Positions 1 to 14,912 of a stretch of DNA of 60,000 nt are shown here, piece by piece. The stretch is taken from the NCBI RefSeq assembly GCF_026151205.1, contig NC_087084.1, positions 14,402,235 through 14,462,234 of the forward strand, written 5' to 3'. Under the pieces are notes generated by a model. The model saw nothing but the letters and a program-made list of their open reading frames with translations, was not told the origin of the DNA and ran no database searches. A program made the translations under genes and the position numbers. Positions within the stretch are counted from its first letter, which is position 1, and each line of letters opens with the position of its first letter. This stretch comes from Bolinopsis microptera (Eukaryota > Ctenophora > Tentaculata > Lobata > Bolinopsidae).

Positions 1-226
1 TTTTGGACGGGTAGCTAGCCACCGACTGAGATGGGCTCTGCTGGTGTACACTAGTCGGAGTGGACTGGCCCAGGAGTTGCCTGGGTTTACTCGTTTCCGG
101 TTCCTTTACCACCTGGTGTATTCCGGGGATAGAGGGTTCCGTCTCCACAGAACTGTGCGGCGTCGTGGATGTGGCTGCGTCCGTTTTAGAGGCGGGCGTT
201 TTGTCAGGAGATGTTATCAGGTCGTC
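1..226 (-). CDS. UBAP2L: UBAP2L exon 12, cut by the window edge
   Basis: Acceptor tgaattgcag opens a Ser/Thr/Pro/Gln-rich reading frame to the window edge, with HQQSPSQSVASYPSK at the visible end. The family has a similar low-complexity region here. The rest of the gene lies to the left. Confidence 0.65.
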
Positions 227-3200
227 CTGCAATTCAGATGTCAACTTAGTAAGTCATTATATCAGTAATTCACTCTCGACGCCAGTCCCCCAGGTTAAAT
301 AAAATGTCTTTTTCCTAAAATTTAGCTCTAAAAGTAGTTAAACCATAATCAAATTTTCAAGTTGCAAACCTCAGTGTTATCCAAGAAGCCGATAGAACCA
401 AACTGGACGTCCAACGATTCAATAGCACTCCCCGGCATCTCGACAGGCTCGGATGGAATGGTTCGCTGTGCCCGTTTGGACTTACGACCACTGTTGGTGG
501 ACGAAGTGGAGGAAGTAGGCGGAGAGGAGGGTGCTGCTTCCTCAATCGGGGGTACTGATCGTCCGTTGTTCTTCTCGTGCATCTAGGGTGTGGGTTGAAC
601 GTAAGTAAGGGAGGGAGACGGGTAGATGGAAACAAATGTATCGTTAGATCTACCTGGAACATCAGGATGATGCGGTACCATAAACCATATCAACTGGTTG
701 TCACATACTGTAATATCGATGTTAACCATAAAAGGGTTTCACCACTTTGCTATACTGCAACAAATTAATGAGAAGATGGCTTTGTGTTATGGAAATAAAA
801 CTTGACATGATCCCCCACCCCCCCCCCTCCCTCCCACATGGCCTTCAAATAACCTGAAATAGCTGCTCGACGGATATTTTCCTGCCGTTTGCTGCCAGAT
901 TACCACTACCTCCACTTTTACTGCTCAGAGCTTCCTGGATCTTCAGCAGATTACTTGTACCCGGGGCTTGTTCGTGCCGGGTGTCGTAGTCTCCGCTTAC
1001 GCCTGTAGAGATATTTACTGAACGCTCATTGCCTTACGCCTGTAGAGATATTTACTGAACGCTCATTGGCTTACGCCTGTAGGGATATTTACTGAACGCT
1101 CATTGGCTTACGCCTGTAGAGATATTTACTGAACGCTCATTGCCTTACGCCTGTAGAGATATTTACTGAACGCTCATTGGCTTACGCCTGTAGGGATATT
1201 TACTGAACGCTCATTGGCTTACGCCTGTAGAGATATTTACTGAACGCTCATTGGCTTACGCCTGTAGAGATATTTACTGAACGCTCATTGCCTTACGCCT
1301 GTAGAGATATTTACTGAACGCTCATTGGCTTACGCCTGTAGGGATATTTACTGAACGCTCATTGGCTTACGCCTGTAGACATATTTACTGAACGCTCATT
1401 GGCTTACGCCTGTACAGATATTTACTGAACGCTCATTGGCTTACGCCTGTAGATATATTTACTGAACGCTCATTGGCTTACGCCTGTACAGATATTTACT
1501 GAACGCTCATTGGCTTACGCCTGGGGGATATTTACTGAACGCTCATTGGCTTACGCCTGTAGAGATATTTACTGAACGCTCATTGGCTTACGCCTGGGGT
1601 AGAGATATTTACTGAACGCTAATTGGCTTACGCCTGGAGTAGAGATATTTACTGAACGCTCATTGGCTTACGCCTGGGGTAGAGATATTTACTGAACGCT
1701 CATTGGCTGGGTTGGGGCACGTAATATGAATACTGTGATATTATGATAGCCAACGGAAATTTAAACCATTATTTCATTTTGTGTCCCTGGAAATTCTTTT
1801 TAATTCGCATATTTACCTACTACTACTAATTACTATTTACTATAACATCCTACATACCAGAGTGAGCGAACATAATTATATTTGTATCATATTTGTCACT
1901 GATGTACTAATCTCATGATTACAAATTAATACATTATTTAAAATACTCTGATGATGTCAACTCCTTGAACCTAAAATAGTTTCTTACAATTCACAGTTAG
2001 GGCACACGAAAAAAGATACAATCTCCGGACCTGCTAACATTAAAAGCTTATCTTCAGCTATCACCGGACTAGCTGATTTTCGGAATTTGGCCTGTTTCAC
2101 ACACAATAACATTATATTTAATGGACAAACGAAACTTCGGACAAACATGATTTTAACGAACCAACACTGGACGTGAGTTCCACTGTCTATAAACTTACTG
2201 GAGGGTGGCTGAGAGAAGGGGAAGGAGAAAGAGGAGGAAGTAGACGGTGCGAAGTCAGAGGTACCCAGCATGGAGCTGAGAGGGCTGCTGAATGCTTGTG
2301 TATACGCAGGTCGCTTGTGAGTCAAGTTATCGAACTGACCGTTGGAGGTCTCCTCTGCGCTGGTGGGCCACGCTGCCGGTTCTGAGGGGGCCGGTTCCAG
2401 TGTTTCTGAAGTCGTGGGTGCCAGCTGCTCCTGTGGAAGATAAGCTTGAGAAAAGGGGCGTGTCATGTTGTGTGGTTCCAGATCAAGGTTTCGGGGGATT
2501 AGGGTTCTCATATGGGTAAAGTGACCAAGCTCATTGTTGACCTGAACCTGAATATCAAACCTTTTCGGATGATGAAGTTGGCCAAGATACTTCAGGAGGA
2601 CTGACCGAGGGAGGCTGTATTGCGGTAGAGTCTGTCTTCTCTGAAGAGGTCCAGTTATCATCTGGGGCTCCCCATCCTGAAAACAGTAAAATATAGTTGG
2701 GACACTAGTTAGAATATATATGTAAATAATAAGTTTTCATTAAAGAGGGGGGGGGGGGGGGCAATGGCATAAAATGGCATAAAATGGCATAAAATGGAGA
2801 CTATTTCTATGGAGAAAATGGAAAAACCTATGAGTAATTCTCCATTTTCTCCATTTATGCCATTGGCCCCCCCCCCCCCCCCCCCCCCCATTAAAGATCG
2901 GATTTTCATGAATACCAAATAAGACCCCAATGATTAAAGTAATGATCCCTAAAAAGCCCTCTAACAAGCTTGAGTCAAGTTTAAAAGTAATGAACTCGTC
3001 CTTACCTGAAGATTGGTCGGCTGGCCAGCGGGCGGTAGTATCTGACTCAGTATTCCAGTCTGATTCCTTTTTCCATTCCGAAGGAGGGTGACCCGTTCCT
3101 TCTGATTCTGTTCCATTATTATTCCGCCAACTGAATATCGCCGTAAATTAGTTATGCAGCTTCGATTTAAATGTAAGTGTATTCATAACATAGGGGTGGA

Positions 3201-6200
3201 CAAGCCATTTTTTTAAAAGCAACAAATCAAAAATTTGTAATTCTGTAGACCTGTAGTATTAAAATATAACAATTCTCCCGTCCCCCAACGTACTCATGAT
3301 AGTCGTAGTCGTTTCCTGTGGGGCGCTTTGCACCTCTGTTGTTATGACGATATGAGCCGTTGCTACGACCACCACGGCCACCGCTACGAATGCTATCTGG
3401 ACGACGAGGTTCCCCGTCTTGGGATCGCTGTCTGATATCCTCGTTCGAATTCCTTTGTCTGATGGGTTAATTAATTGATTTAATGTTTAATATCGTTGAA
3501 AAGTTATTCCTTTTCATCTTTGGGGTCGTTCAATCGTTGTATTACGTCAGCAACCTTTCATTTGTTTTAGGTCCCTCCAGCTCACAATTTTCCTTTTTAC
3601 TTCAAAGTCTCACATTGACAACAAATCCTAAAGAGCACCCCAGATTTCATTGAGAAAACAAACCTGTCCATCCTAGGAGGAAGTTGACGTTTGCCACCAC
3701 GACCCCGACTGCTGGTACCACCACGAGTACTGACGCTGTTACCACGAGACGTGCTGACGCTGCCGCCGCGCGACACCGAGCTGGTTCCACGTGCTGAGCG
3801 CGTACTTCTGCTCCGGTCTGTGTCCCGGGTATCTTCTGATTTCGTGCTACGTCCTGCAATACGCGTTATCATTCGTTGTTACTTGTTACTATGGTATAAC
3901 ATCTATAACATATATAAGGGTGCCAACAAAATAAGAAATGGATTTAATTTCTCGTTGCAGTATGGAATAAAAGCGAACAATCCATTTTAGAAAAATATGA
4001 AAAAGAAGTTCCGACGCCGGGAATCGAACCCGGGTCTTGTGGGTGAGAGCCACAGATGCTAGCCCCTACACCACGCCGGAGATATACAGAGAGTAAATCA
4101 TTTTGAACAGATTTACTTTATGATTAGAAAGAAGTAGGACGCGCGGGTCATGGACGTGAACTGCAAATGACATCATTGATGACTTAAGGAGATTATCGCT
4201 ATTTCATTTTAAATGTCACGTTATCCGTACCGGAAAACTTATGTGGCGCGTTAACAGCAATAATCAAGAAAGCAACAAAAGGCCTACCCCTGTCGGTTTT
4301 TGATGTTGATCGTTTAGACTTGGCATCTACAATTTCCTGTTGAACTGCTTTCTTTTCAGGACGAACTTTCTTTTGTTTTGTAACCCATTCTTCTGAATTC
4401 CCTGAAATTAGCGGGTAATTAAAAATCAATAGTGAAGGCGTTTAATGAATGGAACATACCAAAAGATAAAGTATTCGCAGTTAAGGGGTGTTTGATTGGC
4501 CGACCGAAACCTTATATTTATCACAGTATTAAACTGAAGACACAGTTGGCAATTCAGTTGTTTATTAGTGAATCAGACTATTAATAGAAGCAGTCACGCG
4601 CAGTCTGCCTTGACAGGCAAAATGTGCGCGCGCAACCGGACTGAAGCCCGCGCAAAAAGCAGTTAGCTTTTTACAGAAATTAGGCCTTTAACTGGCAATG
4701 ATGTACTCTATTTTGAGCGCGCGCGGGAAAGTCGGTTACGCATGTAAATAGAATTGATAGCCAAGTTATGGACTCAAGTTCAGTATCATGTTTCAATTTC
4801 ACGAATGATATCCGGGATATTCCAAATTGAAAGATCGGTTGGGTTATTAAAACATAACAAGATGGGAAATCCAAGATAGCGACCCAAATACCGAAACCTG
4901 CGGATCCATCTGAAACCCCAAACTGAATATGCATGCTATTTGATGGCCTGGAACTGTTCTTCTAGACAATTCGACGCGTTCCAGAATTTTATACATTATG
5001 CTCATAATTACAAGATCCAAGTTGGGCAAGTCGCGGCCAATTTCTCCCATTTAAATGAACAGTTTACACGCTGTTTAAATCGTTAAGCTACAATGTGTAT
5101 AGTTCAAGTTGCGTCATGCATTACTAATTACTCAGCTGATTAAGAAACGGCCGTTAGTTTCAAATATTTGAGTTGACGCTTTCACCAAAAGCCGCAGCTT
5201 TTGGGTTGAAAGAAGCATGTTTTGTGTCATTTAAATCGAATTAGATTCGAAACTGTTTATTGTAAGACGATACATAGTTTCTACAATGGAATTACTAACT
5301 CTTCTTCTCGATGCTAGTGTGTATAATTCTATCATAAAGTGAAAAAGTGTTACAGTAGGTGTCCAAATATTGTGACTCGTGGGGGGGGGGGGGGGGGGGG
5401 GGGGTAATGACTACCAATGGAGACTTTTGGGGACTAATGGGGACTAAAAATCATGGGGACTAGAGGTCAACTCGTTGACGTAATTCACCATTTGTCCCCA
5501 TAAGTCCCCAGAATTTTTGACAGTTATTTATGGTTTTCAAGTTAGTTTAATAACGATACGATCGAGATGTTTTGTCCAAGATAAGAGTAGGATAAATCTA
5601 AATGGGGACTAATGGAGACTTTTGGGGACTAATGGGGACTAAAAATCATCTAAATGGGGACTAATGGAGACTTTTGGGGACTAATGGGGACTAAAAATCA
5701 TGGGGACTCGGGGTAAAATCGTTGACGTAATTCCCCAAGTCCCCAAAAGTAGACATTACCCCCCCCCCCCCCCCCCCCGACTCGTGACATTGTGAAATTA
5801 AATGCTAATTTCTAACTTGGTTTTTGTAACAAATACAGTGAATTTTCAGATCTTATTTTCATGACTTTGATAATGACACTAACAATGTTAGATTACCCAC
5901 TTAAATACCAATTAAATACCAATTAAATCTTCTGTCAATTAATACTGTGACCACGTTCAACTACAGCTCTGTTACTACTACTCATTAAAGAAAAGTAACA
6001 TTATCAACATTAACTTACCATGCGTACAACACTGAATAATATATTATTAGTATATTTTAAACAAAACTTTCTAGCTTCACATCCTAGAGCGGGCTACACT
6101 TTACACTTATATCATTATATATACTGCTATATAGTTGTCAACATACTTTCCAAGAAGTGTAACAGAAAGTTTGTCAGTTACATTGCACAGCTTGTATTGT

Positions 6201-9200
6201 CACATTTACCGAGCAAGGCATCATGGGAACACATGATCTATTATACGATAATGACGAATATTATTAGTGTACAATAGGTTTGTAAAGGGCATACACTGTA
6301 TATGTGTCATTATGGTGGTATAATATGTATACTCATTGTTGACTATTACGAATAATATATATGCGGGCCAGTTTTAAAGTTGTACATATTGCATAATGTA
6401 CTTGACAACACTAGAGAGCTAGAGGTATTACAGGGCGTTCGTGCTTACAGTATGTATGGGGCCGCCTAGAAATTAATATATTATAGATGTATAATTTTCC
6501 CGCAGCATACATTAATAATCAGCCAGTTACAGATTACTATTTAATTAATACACATAAACAAGCACATTGTACACACATAAACAAGCACATTGTACACACA
6601 AACACACGTACAAACACACGAACAAACACACAAACAAACACACACACACACACACACACACGAACAAACACACGCACAAACACCTGTACTATAAATACCC
6701 GGTAGTCACCATGAAGCAATTTGTAGAGAAAAACACTGTTTAAATCTAATTAGCGAAATTTATAATTGAGTAGCGCTAAACACTGCACCACGTACTATGT
6801 ATACAGTGAAGAGGAAGCTGATTAATCAAAAGAAGTGTTACCTTGGCCTGGGATAGACAAGGGGGGGAACATGATCCCCCCCCCCCCCCCTGGACAATCT
6901 ACAACTTTATAAAGATTTATTTAACTTAAATTTATAAAACATAAGTCATACATTGGACATTAGAAACTCTTTTAATATGTACAATGTGTGACTTAAATAC
7001 ATTGTATGTACAATAAATGTATACAAATTCATTAAAAAAAACCGTGGGTGCCGAAATTTCGTATAATTTACAAAGTATTCTACAAAGTACATGTACAAAC
7101 TATTTGTACAAAGTATTTGTAAAAAGTATTTGTACATATTATTTGTAAAAAGTATTTGTACATATTATTTGTACAAAGTATTTGTTGAGTATTTGTTGAG
7201 TATTCGTTAAGTATTTGTTGAATATTCGTTAAGTATTTGTTGAGTATTCGTTAAGTATTTGTTGAGTATTCGTTAAGTATTTGTTGAGTATTCGTTAAGT
7301 ATTTGTTGAGTATTCGTTAAGTATTTGTTGAGTATTCGTTAAGTATTTGTTGAGTATTCGTTAAGTATTTGGTGCACGTTATCTCATATAACGTGCACAG
7401 ATCTCTTATCACTACTTTCAATTCGTTTTAAAAATCTTGCTCTGCCTGTTTATTGAAATTTGAAGACATGTCTCATCATGGCAATTCTCAACAAAACTCG
7501 GATCGCCGACAGAGCAAGGCTTCCCGTAATTCCTACTGTCCCGTGACTTCTCAGTTTGGCAACGGTTATCAGCACGATCAGATGCCACGTCAACAACTAC
7601 AACAGCCACAGCTACCTCACTTTTCCAACGGTGAGTCAGAACTAAGATCAGTTCAAGAGTTATGGAAATTTATGCAACATCTAGAAACCGAACTTAGTAT
7701 AGCTCGTAGTGATCATGCTAAATTGTTGGACGACTTCGTGGAACTTCGACACGTTAACTCAAAGCTCAGCAAAGTTGTCGATCGTCAAGCGGAGGCGATC
7801 TGCAAACTAGAAGTGGAACTAGATAATTTAGATCAATACTCACGTAGGGAAAACGTTTGTTTTACCAATTTGCTAGTTAATGAGAGCAATAGTTGTGAGG
7901 ACCAAGTGGTCTTGTTGTGTGAACAGTTAGGTGTGGACATTGTTAAGGATGACCTTGTAGCCGCTCATCCCTTGAAGGGCAAGAAGGGTAAAGCCCCTAG
8001 GTTTATTGCTCGCTTCAAAGATAGATCAACAGCACAGAAAGTGTTTAGAAATAGGAAAAGCACTAAAAACATTTCCCCAGATAAAAAGAAATTGCTGTTT
8101 GAGAACCCCGAAAAGGGTGTCGGGGTACAGCCCAATATAACATATAAACGAGCGGCATTATTAGGGCAGGTCAACGATGCTGTCAGATTTGCTGGACTAA
8201 ACTCTTGTTGGGTTGACTACAAGAATGGGAATGTTTTATTGAGAATGAATGCTAACGGTAATCCTAAGCTGATTAGGAATACTGCTGATTTGTTGATTTG
8301 TGTGCCTACTTTTGAACCTAAAGAGTTTTTGTTTTGTGAGAGCCCCTTTTTGAACAATACTGAATTCACACCGTGGGATGAATATTTCTAATACAACTAT
8401 TTTTCAGATTTTAATATTTCTAACAGAGAGTTATGGATGACGGAGTTTCAAACATGACCCTTCCCAACATCCTCATACCCTCTGACCGTAAGCAATGCGT
8501 CTTCTGTCATAAAATTTTGTACTTTCACCAATTCATTCTACGTTGCAACAACTGTAAGGACATATATCATGGATCTTGTTTAAAGCTAGACAATAGTACC
8601 ATATTTATACTTCAGCAATTTGTATGGTATTGTAAAATATGCTATGACGATTATATTGAGTATTATAAGTGTGTGACATGTTTAACAAATATTGATATAT
8701 TTAATGAAAAGATTGCACAGTGTAAACAATGTTTCAAAATGTTGCACAAGAACTGTGTTAAGTCTAATATTTGTTCGTCATGTATGCCCTTACCCTTACT
8801 TGACTTAAACACTGCTACTACCAGTACTGTTGAATATATTGAAACTGATTTTTATTCCGAACAACCGTTCTTTGCTCCTTTTGAATATTATTACAATGAA
8901 ATGATAGATTTTATCCCGGATGTTGAAACTCTTAGCGAGAATTTACAAGATTGCAGCCAGATACTGCGTCAGTGCGTCTATTATAAGTTAGATGATTTTG
9001 AAGAAAAAATGAACGACAATGGATTATCGTTATTAAGTTTGAATATTGATGGATTCAGATCAAATTTTGACTGCTTTTTAGTGCACCATGGACGTTTCAA
9101 AGCTGATGGATATTTCCTTTGTGAAACTAATGTAACAGAACATGAGGCACAACCATTTTACATACCGGGTTATAATAAATTTGTACTTAATCGATTATTG

Positions 9201-12200
9201 AAGGAGGATGGAAAGCTTAAACACAAAGGTTCTGGTTTGGTAACGTTTTTGCGTGACAAATTTAATAATATTAATCAAAAATTTGAGCTTTGTTATTCTA
9301 CCGTTGATTTTGAATCACTTTGTGTTGAAATAACAGTTAAATCTGAAAAGTTACTAGTTGTTAATTGTTATAGATCACCAAGTGGAAACTTTGATTCATT
9401 TATCGATATGTTTGGCAGTATCTTAAGTAAATTGAACACATTTAAGGGACACAAAAGCTATATTCTTGGTGACTTTAATGTAAATCTATATAACTCCAAT
9501 TCTAGTGTTGTTAGGAGATATTTAGACTGCATGTTTAGCAATAACTTTTTACCAATTATCTCACGTGCTACTCATTTTGGAGGCTTAAATGGCACATGTA
9601 TTGATCATATACTTACTAACAATATATCTAACATAATTTGTAACGGCCTTATACGATGTAATATAAGTCGTCACCTTCCTACATTCGTAGTTTTGGACTA
9701 TAATTTTGATCCTAACGAAAAGTGTAGAAATAGAAATAAAGTAAATATTAATGACTTTTTATTACAAGGGTTTTTAAATGATTTTAAATTATTAAAATTT
9801 GATCTTGAAAGTGATTCTGCCGAAAATATGTATTCCTTTTTTGACAGAAATTTTAGAACTCTGTATGATAAATGGTTTATTAAAAGTCAGAAGTCTAGTG
9901 GTAATAATTCTCTTCTTCGCTCTGATTGGATTTCAATAGGAGTGGCCAAGAGTAGTGACACTAAAAACAAACTGTATGATATTTGGGTTATGAATAAAAC
10001 TAGAGTTAATTGGAACAAATATGTTGATTACAAACGAGTGTTTGATGCTATTAGAAGTAAAGAAAAATTTGAGTATTTTGATAAATGTTTTAAAGCAAAT
10101 CAACATGATTTGAAAAAGACTTGGAAACTGATAAACGGTTTGCTAGGTAGGAAGAGATCAAACAGATTACTAGTTTTTCCTAATCAAGATGCAGCGCATA
10201 ATTTTAATTATTATTTTGTTAATATTGCTAATGATCTTTTACTAAAAACGTATGGTGAAAATGCTAACGCGGATTTAACAGATTTTAATAAATATATGCC
10301 TGAGAGGAACATAAGCGAGCTATCGGATATTAATTTTTCAAGTGAAGAAATAAATAATATTATAAGTAAGCTTAATAATAGCAAGGGTACGTATTATTCT
10401 CCTAGGGTCCTCAAACTTTTAGCTACCACTATAAGTCCTTTACTGGCTGATATTTTTAATAAATGTGCAAATGAAGGTTATTTTCCGAAAGAATTAAAAG
10501 CAGCAAAAATAATTCCTTTGTATAAGAATAAAGGATCTATTTCTGATATAAGCAATTATCGTCCTATTTCAATGTTACCTGTTTTTGCTAAGATTTTCGA
10601 GAAGTTAATACATAAAAACGTATCTGATTTCTTTAATAAGCACAATCTTTTCTGTGATAATCAGTTTGGTTTCCGCAGTAAGCACTCAACCTTTCATGCA
10701 CTTGTTTCAGCAGTAGAAAATCTTCATGATGCTATCGATAATAAGAATTTTACATTAGGTATATTTATAGATTTTTCCAAAGCTTTCGATACAGTGCGGC
10801 ATAATATTTTGTTAGAAAAGCTGGAGAACTATGGTATTCGAGGAAATGTCATTAAATTATTAAACAGTTATTTATCAGATCGGGTTCAGTATGTTAGCTA
10901 TGGGGGATTCGAAAGTTGTCTCTTAAAAATAACCTGTGGTATTCCACAGGGGTCAGTGTTAGGCCCCCTGCTCTTCATTATTTTTATCAATGATTTGGCA
11001 AATATTTGTGAGTTAGCTAAATTTATCCTCTTTGCGGATGATTTAAACCTTTTTCTTCAAAATAAAGACCGAAATTTACTTTACAAAAATGCTAATGAGG
11101 TATTATCAAAGATTCACGAATATTGCTGCTTAAATAGGTTAATCATTAATTTTGAAAAATGCTGTTTTATGGAATTCGGAAATAGTAAAGTTCCTAAGAA
11201 TCAAAAGTTTGTTGGAATACTTAACAACCAGTTTAATCAAGTGAATAAGTGTAAATTTTTGGGAGTCATTATTAATTCAAATTTAACGTGGAATGATCAT
11301 ATTACCAATGTAATAACGCAAGTTTCAAAATCTTGCGGATCACTCTACTCCATAAGTTCTATAGTACCAGCTAAAGTGTTAAGACAAGTATATATTTCAC
11401 TTGTTCAACCATATTTAATGTATTGTATACCACTGTGGGGTGCTGTTTTTCACCATCCTTTGCTGCAAAAACTGTTTGTGTTGCAGAAAAAATGTATTCG
11501 TATTGTGAGTAGGAAAACAATAAAGATTGATCACAAGTTTCAAAATACTAAACCAATGTTCTTTCGTTTGAAATTATTAACCTTGTTTAACTTATTTACA
11601 TACTTTACTGGATGTATTGCAATGAGGCTACTTAAAGAACAAATTCCTATTGATGTTTATCGCCGGTTTAGCAAGTCAAGTAGATCATGCAGACTGCTAT
11701 ATCCTAAATTCTCAATGTCTAAGACCAAGAATAGTAATTTTGTTTTTAATGCATCCAAAATTTTAAATTATCTCCTTGATCATGATGTACCGTATCATAT
11801 TTTGTCAATTTCACTATTTAAAAAGAGATTTAAGAACCATTTGCTTCATATACAAAACCTAGGGCTAAATGGGGATCATGGATGGCTACCATGTAATCAC
11901 GATATCTTCTCGAATGTATCAATTTCATAAAATAAGTTAATTTCAACTAGGGAAATATAAATTGAAGTTAATGTTTTGGGGACGTTTGTGTGTTTTTTGT
12001 GTGTATTTTATTGTGAGTATTTAAAACAAGATAGGGACTATAATTGTAACGGTTTAAGTGTATACGTCTTTATTAATGTTGCCTCCGATTTCACTACACT
12101 GACAACATTCACTTTTTATTTTTTGTGTTATTTTTTACTTGAGATCTCATATCATAAAATTTTACCATCGCGATACGGGTATTAATTTACCTCCCAGCGG

Positions 12201-14912
12201 TGAGACACCGCTTCCCTCCATAGCCATGTTTGAAGCTCTCCCATCATCTGTTCTACTTCAGAGGGAAGTGATTTATTTTATATTTTAAAATTGTTATTAT
12301 TCCAGTATAACAAATAAATTTTCTAATCGTGTAAAAAAATCGTGTAAATCGTGTATTAAGTCAGTCCTCAGTGGTATGTAGTGCATTCTTTGTACAATCT
12401 CCGGAATATAATGAGCAGCTATGGAATTCTTCTCACCTCATTAATTACTTATTAATTACTTATTAATTACTAACTTTGACACATTCTGATTAGATTTGAT
12501 AATAACATTTGTATGTTTTTGCTTTTGGCGTACAAGTCAGGTGGAAGAAATGACGAATTCGAACAACAATCAAGAGTAAGAAAATATGTGATAAGGCCTG
12601 GTGGAATTTAACAATATTTAATGATCATACAAAAGAAAATTACTAATTATTATGATGTGGTATTTTACATAATTCAGAATATACTAATTTTCCTTTGATT
12701 ATCTCATACTCCCCCAATTTGTTTAAAACTGAAGATTCCAAGCCTCGTTTGTGCACACTACGTCACACACTACATCACACACTACATCACACACTACGTC
12801 ACACACTACGTCACACACTACGTCACGTTACATAAAAAGTGAAGCTTTCATGTGATAAAGTATGCCAGATCACAAGAAACTGTCCTGTTTCTGCAAGATG
12901 ATTGGATAGCAGAGGTCACGTGTCACAGATTGTGAATAATATTAATGATTTGTTTATAAAAAGAGTCACTGTGTTGTCTACTATACAGTGTCTAGACAAT
13001 TAGCACGTGACTTAACTCATGATACGAGAAATATGATTTATTTGTTTTCAGAGTTTTAGTACCCAGAATTTGCCCTGTACGTCTGTATTCCTTGTATTCC
13101 TTCAAGTATTCCTTAGCATGATAATATCATGTATGTGACGGCTGGAATGGAACCTGATATAATCACCGTCTGGAAATTTGTTTACGTAAACTCAATGAAT
13201 ACCTCAACAAATTAATAACTAATAAATTGATTAATTGGTGATAAATTGGTAACTGATTTTAAGATGAACGAGATGCAGTGAAACGTGTCAGATCATGTGC
13301 ACAGTTTTTTTTTCCCGCCTAAATTTACCAATTACAGTAAAACCCCGATTTACCGTACTTCTCCCCTTTCCCCCAGAATTTTTGAAAAAATGTCCACCTT
13401 TTTAGTTATATCACGTGATCCTTTAAAACCAATTCTGTGCGGAGAGAAGATTGAGTGTATTATGACAGTGAAGCAGTGACGTAACGTTGCATGATGTGAC
13501 GTAACGTTGCATGCTGTGACGTAACGTTGCATGATGTGACGTAACGTTGCATGATGTGACGTAACGTTGCATGATGTGACGTAACGTTGCATGCTGGTGC
13601 CCCCCCCCCCCCCTGGCACCCACCCTGCCTGAGGTAGAGCAAGGGACGTGAAGAAGGATTGAAACTTTGCTGAACTATTTAATTCTAGCACACAGAAGCG
13701 ATTGTAAAGTAACATTACTTGTGATTATATATCACACGTACGTATAGCAAGCATAGTTTTTTAAACATCAGTGTGTACTATCAGTGCAGTGTATAATGTA
13801 TATCGCATGTACATTGTATACTGTATACTGTACAAGATATGAAGTTTTAGTACACTGAGTCATGTTCAATTTGAGGCTTTAAAAACTGCAAATTTGAAAA
13901 GGTGGTATAGCGTGAGAACGTGATGCGGCATTTAAACAGCTTTTAAAACTTAAGGGTATGTCAGTCAACAGAAATACACCTGGAATACATACAATAGGTA
14001 CTCGATGACTTAAGAATTATATTATAATAATATTCTACACTTACATTATCCCACTGAGTAGTCTATAAACAGTACATTGATTAACAGTATATTAATTAAT
14101 AAGGACTAAGGATTTACCATCTATTAAATTAGTTATAGCTGATTCCATGTCCATGTCCGTTCCCGCCAATTCCATAGCACACTCTTCATACGTGTGCTTC
14201 GTGACTTCTACCTGTCAGGCAACCAATTAATATGCAACACATTCATGTATAAAAACTTTCAACGAGTATGTTATATTCGTACTTTTTCATGTAAAAACTA
14301 TGGCACGTGCTTTCAAGAAAATTATCATTAAATTATTTTACTAACTTTGGGCGAGTCTCGATTTGCCGGATTTACCGGATTTAATGATCTGAATTGGTCA
14401 GTGTAGCCCTTTTTACCATGAACAATAGAAACTTACCATTTTTTTAATAATATTATCTTGCATCGTTTCTATTCGTTCGAATGAGGATAACTGTGCTAAT
14501 CGCTTCTGTTCTTCCGTGGGAACCGTTACCTGACAGTCATTAGTAATTACACATCAAATTATGAACAAAATAAACACGTAATGACTGATGAGGTGACTAT
14601 TGGTTTCCTACAATGTAACGTAAGTAATAAGTAGTAAGTATTGCTTTGAATCAGTTTTTCTCCTAGGCTTGATTACGGTGATTACCGACCAGATAGGATA
14701 GTTAGTAGATAGTGAAACGGAAAATCTCGTTTCAGTTTGTTTCGGTCCGTAATCAAGTTCAGTAGAACCGGGGGGGGGGGACTAATGGGGACTAAAAATC
14801 ATCTAAATGGGGACTAATGGAGACTTTTGGGGACTAATGGGGACTAAAAATCATGGGGACTCGGGGTAAAATCGTTGACGTAATTCCCCAAGTCCCCAAA
14901 AAAGTAGTCATT

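Larger units (their letters stand above)
7372..12356 (+). mobile_element. Full-length CR1/L2-type non-LTR retrotransposon (LINE)
   Basis: Two uninterrupted ORFs (7468-8391 and 8433-11930) are separated by 41 bp, with endonuclease and reverse transcriptase motifs in ORF2. The proposed 5' limit is a perfect hairpin at 7372-7398. The 3' UTR carries a stem-loop AGCGGTG-AGA-CACCGCT near 12195, and the 3' end is short ATCGTGTAA repeats near 12325-12356, as in LINEs ending in microsatellite-like tails rather than poly(A). It sits antisense in a UBAP2L intron. Intact ORFs suggest recent activity. The boundaries are estimates; I did not find a clear target duplication. Confidence 0.85.

Noticed and set aside
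997-1708. CRISPR-like regular array
   Set aside because: Units are contiguous with no unique spacers, and the surroundings are an animal gene.
1984-2661. Single 225-codon ORF as a gene
   Set aside because: Phase and family motifs show two UBAP2L exons (2676-2561 and 2430-2199) in different frames with a 130-bp intron between; the single ORF crosses that intron by chance.
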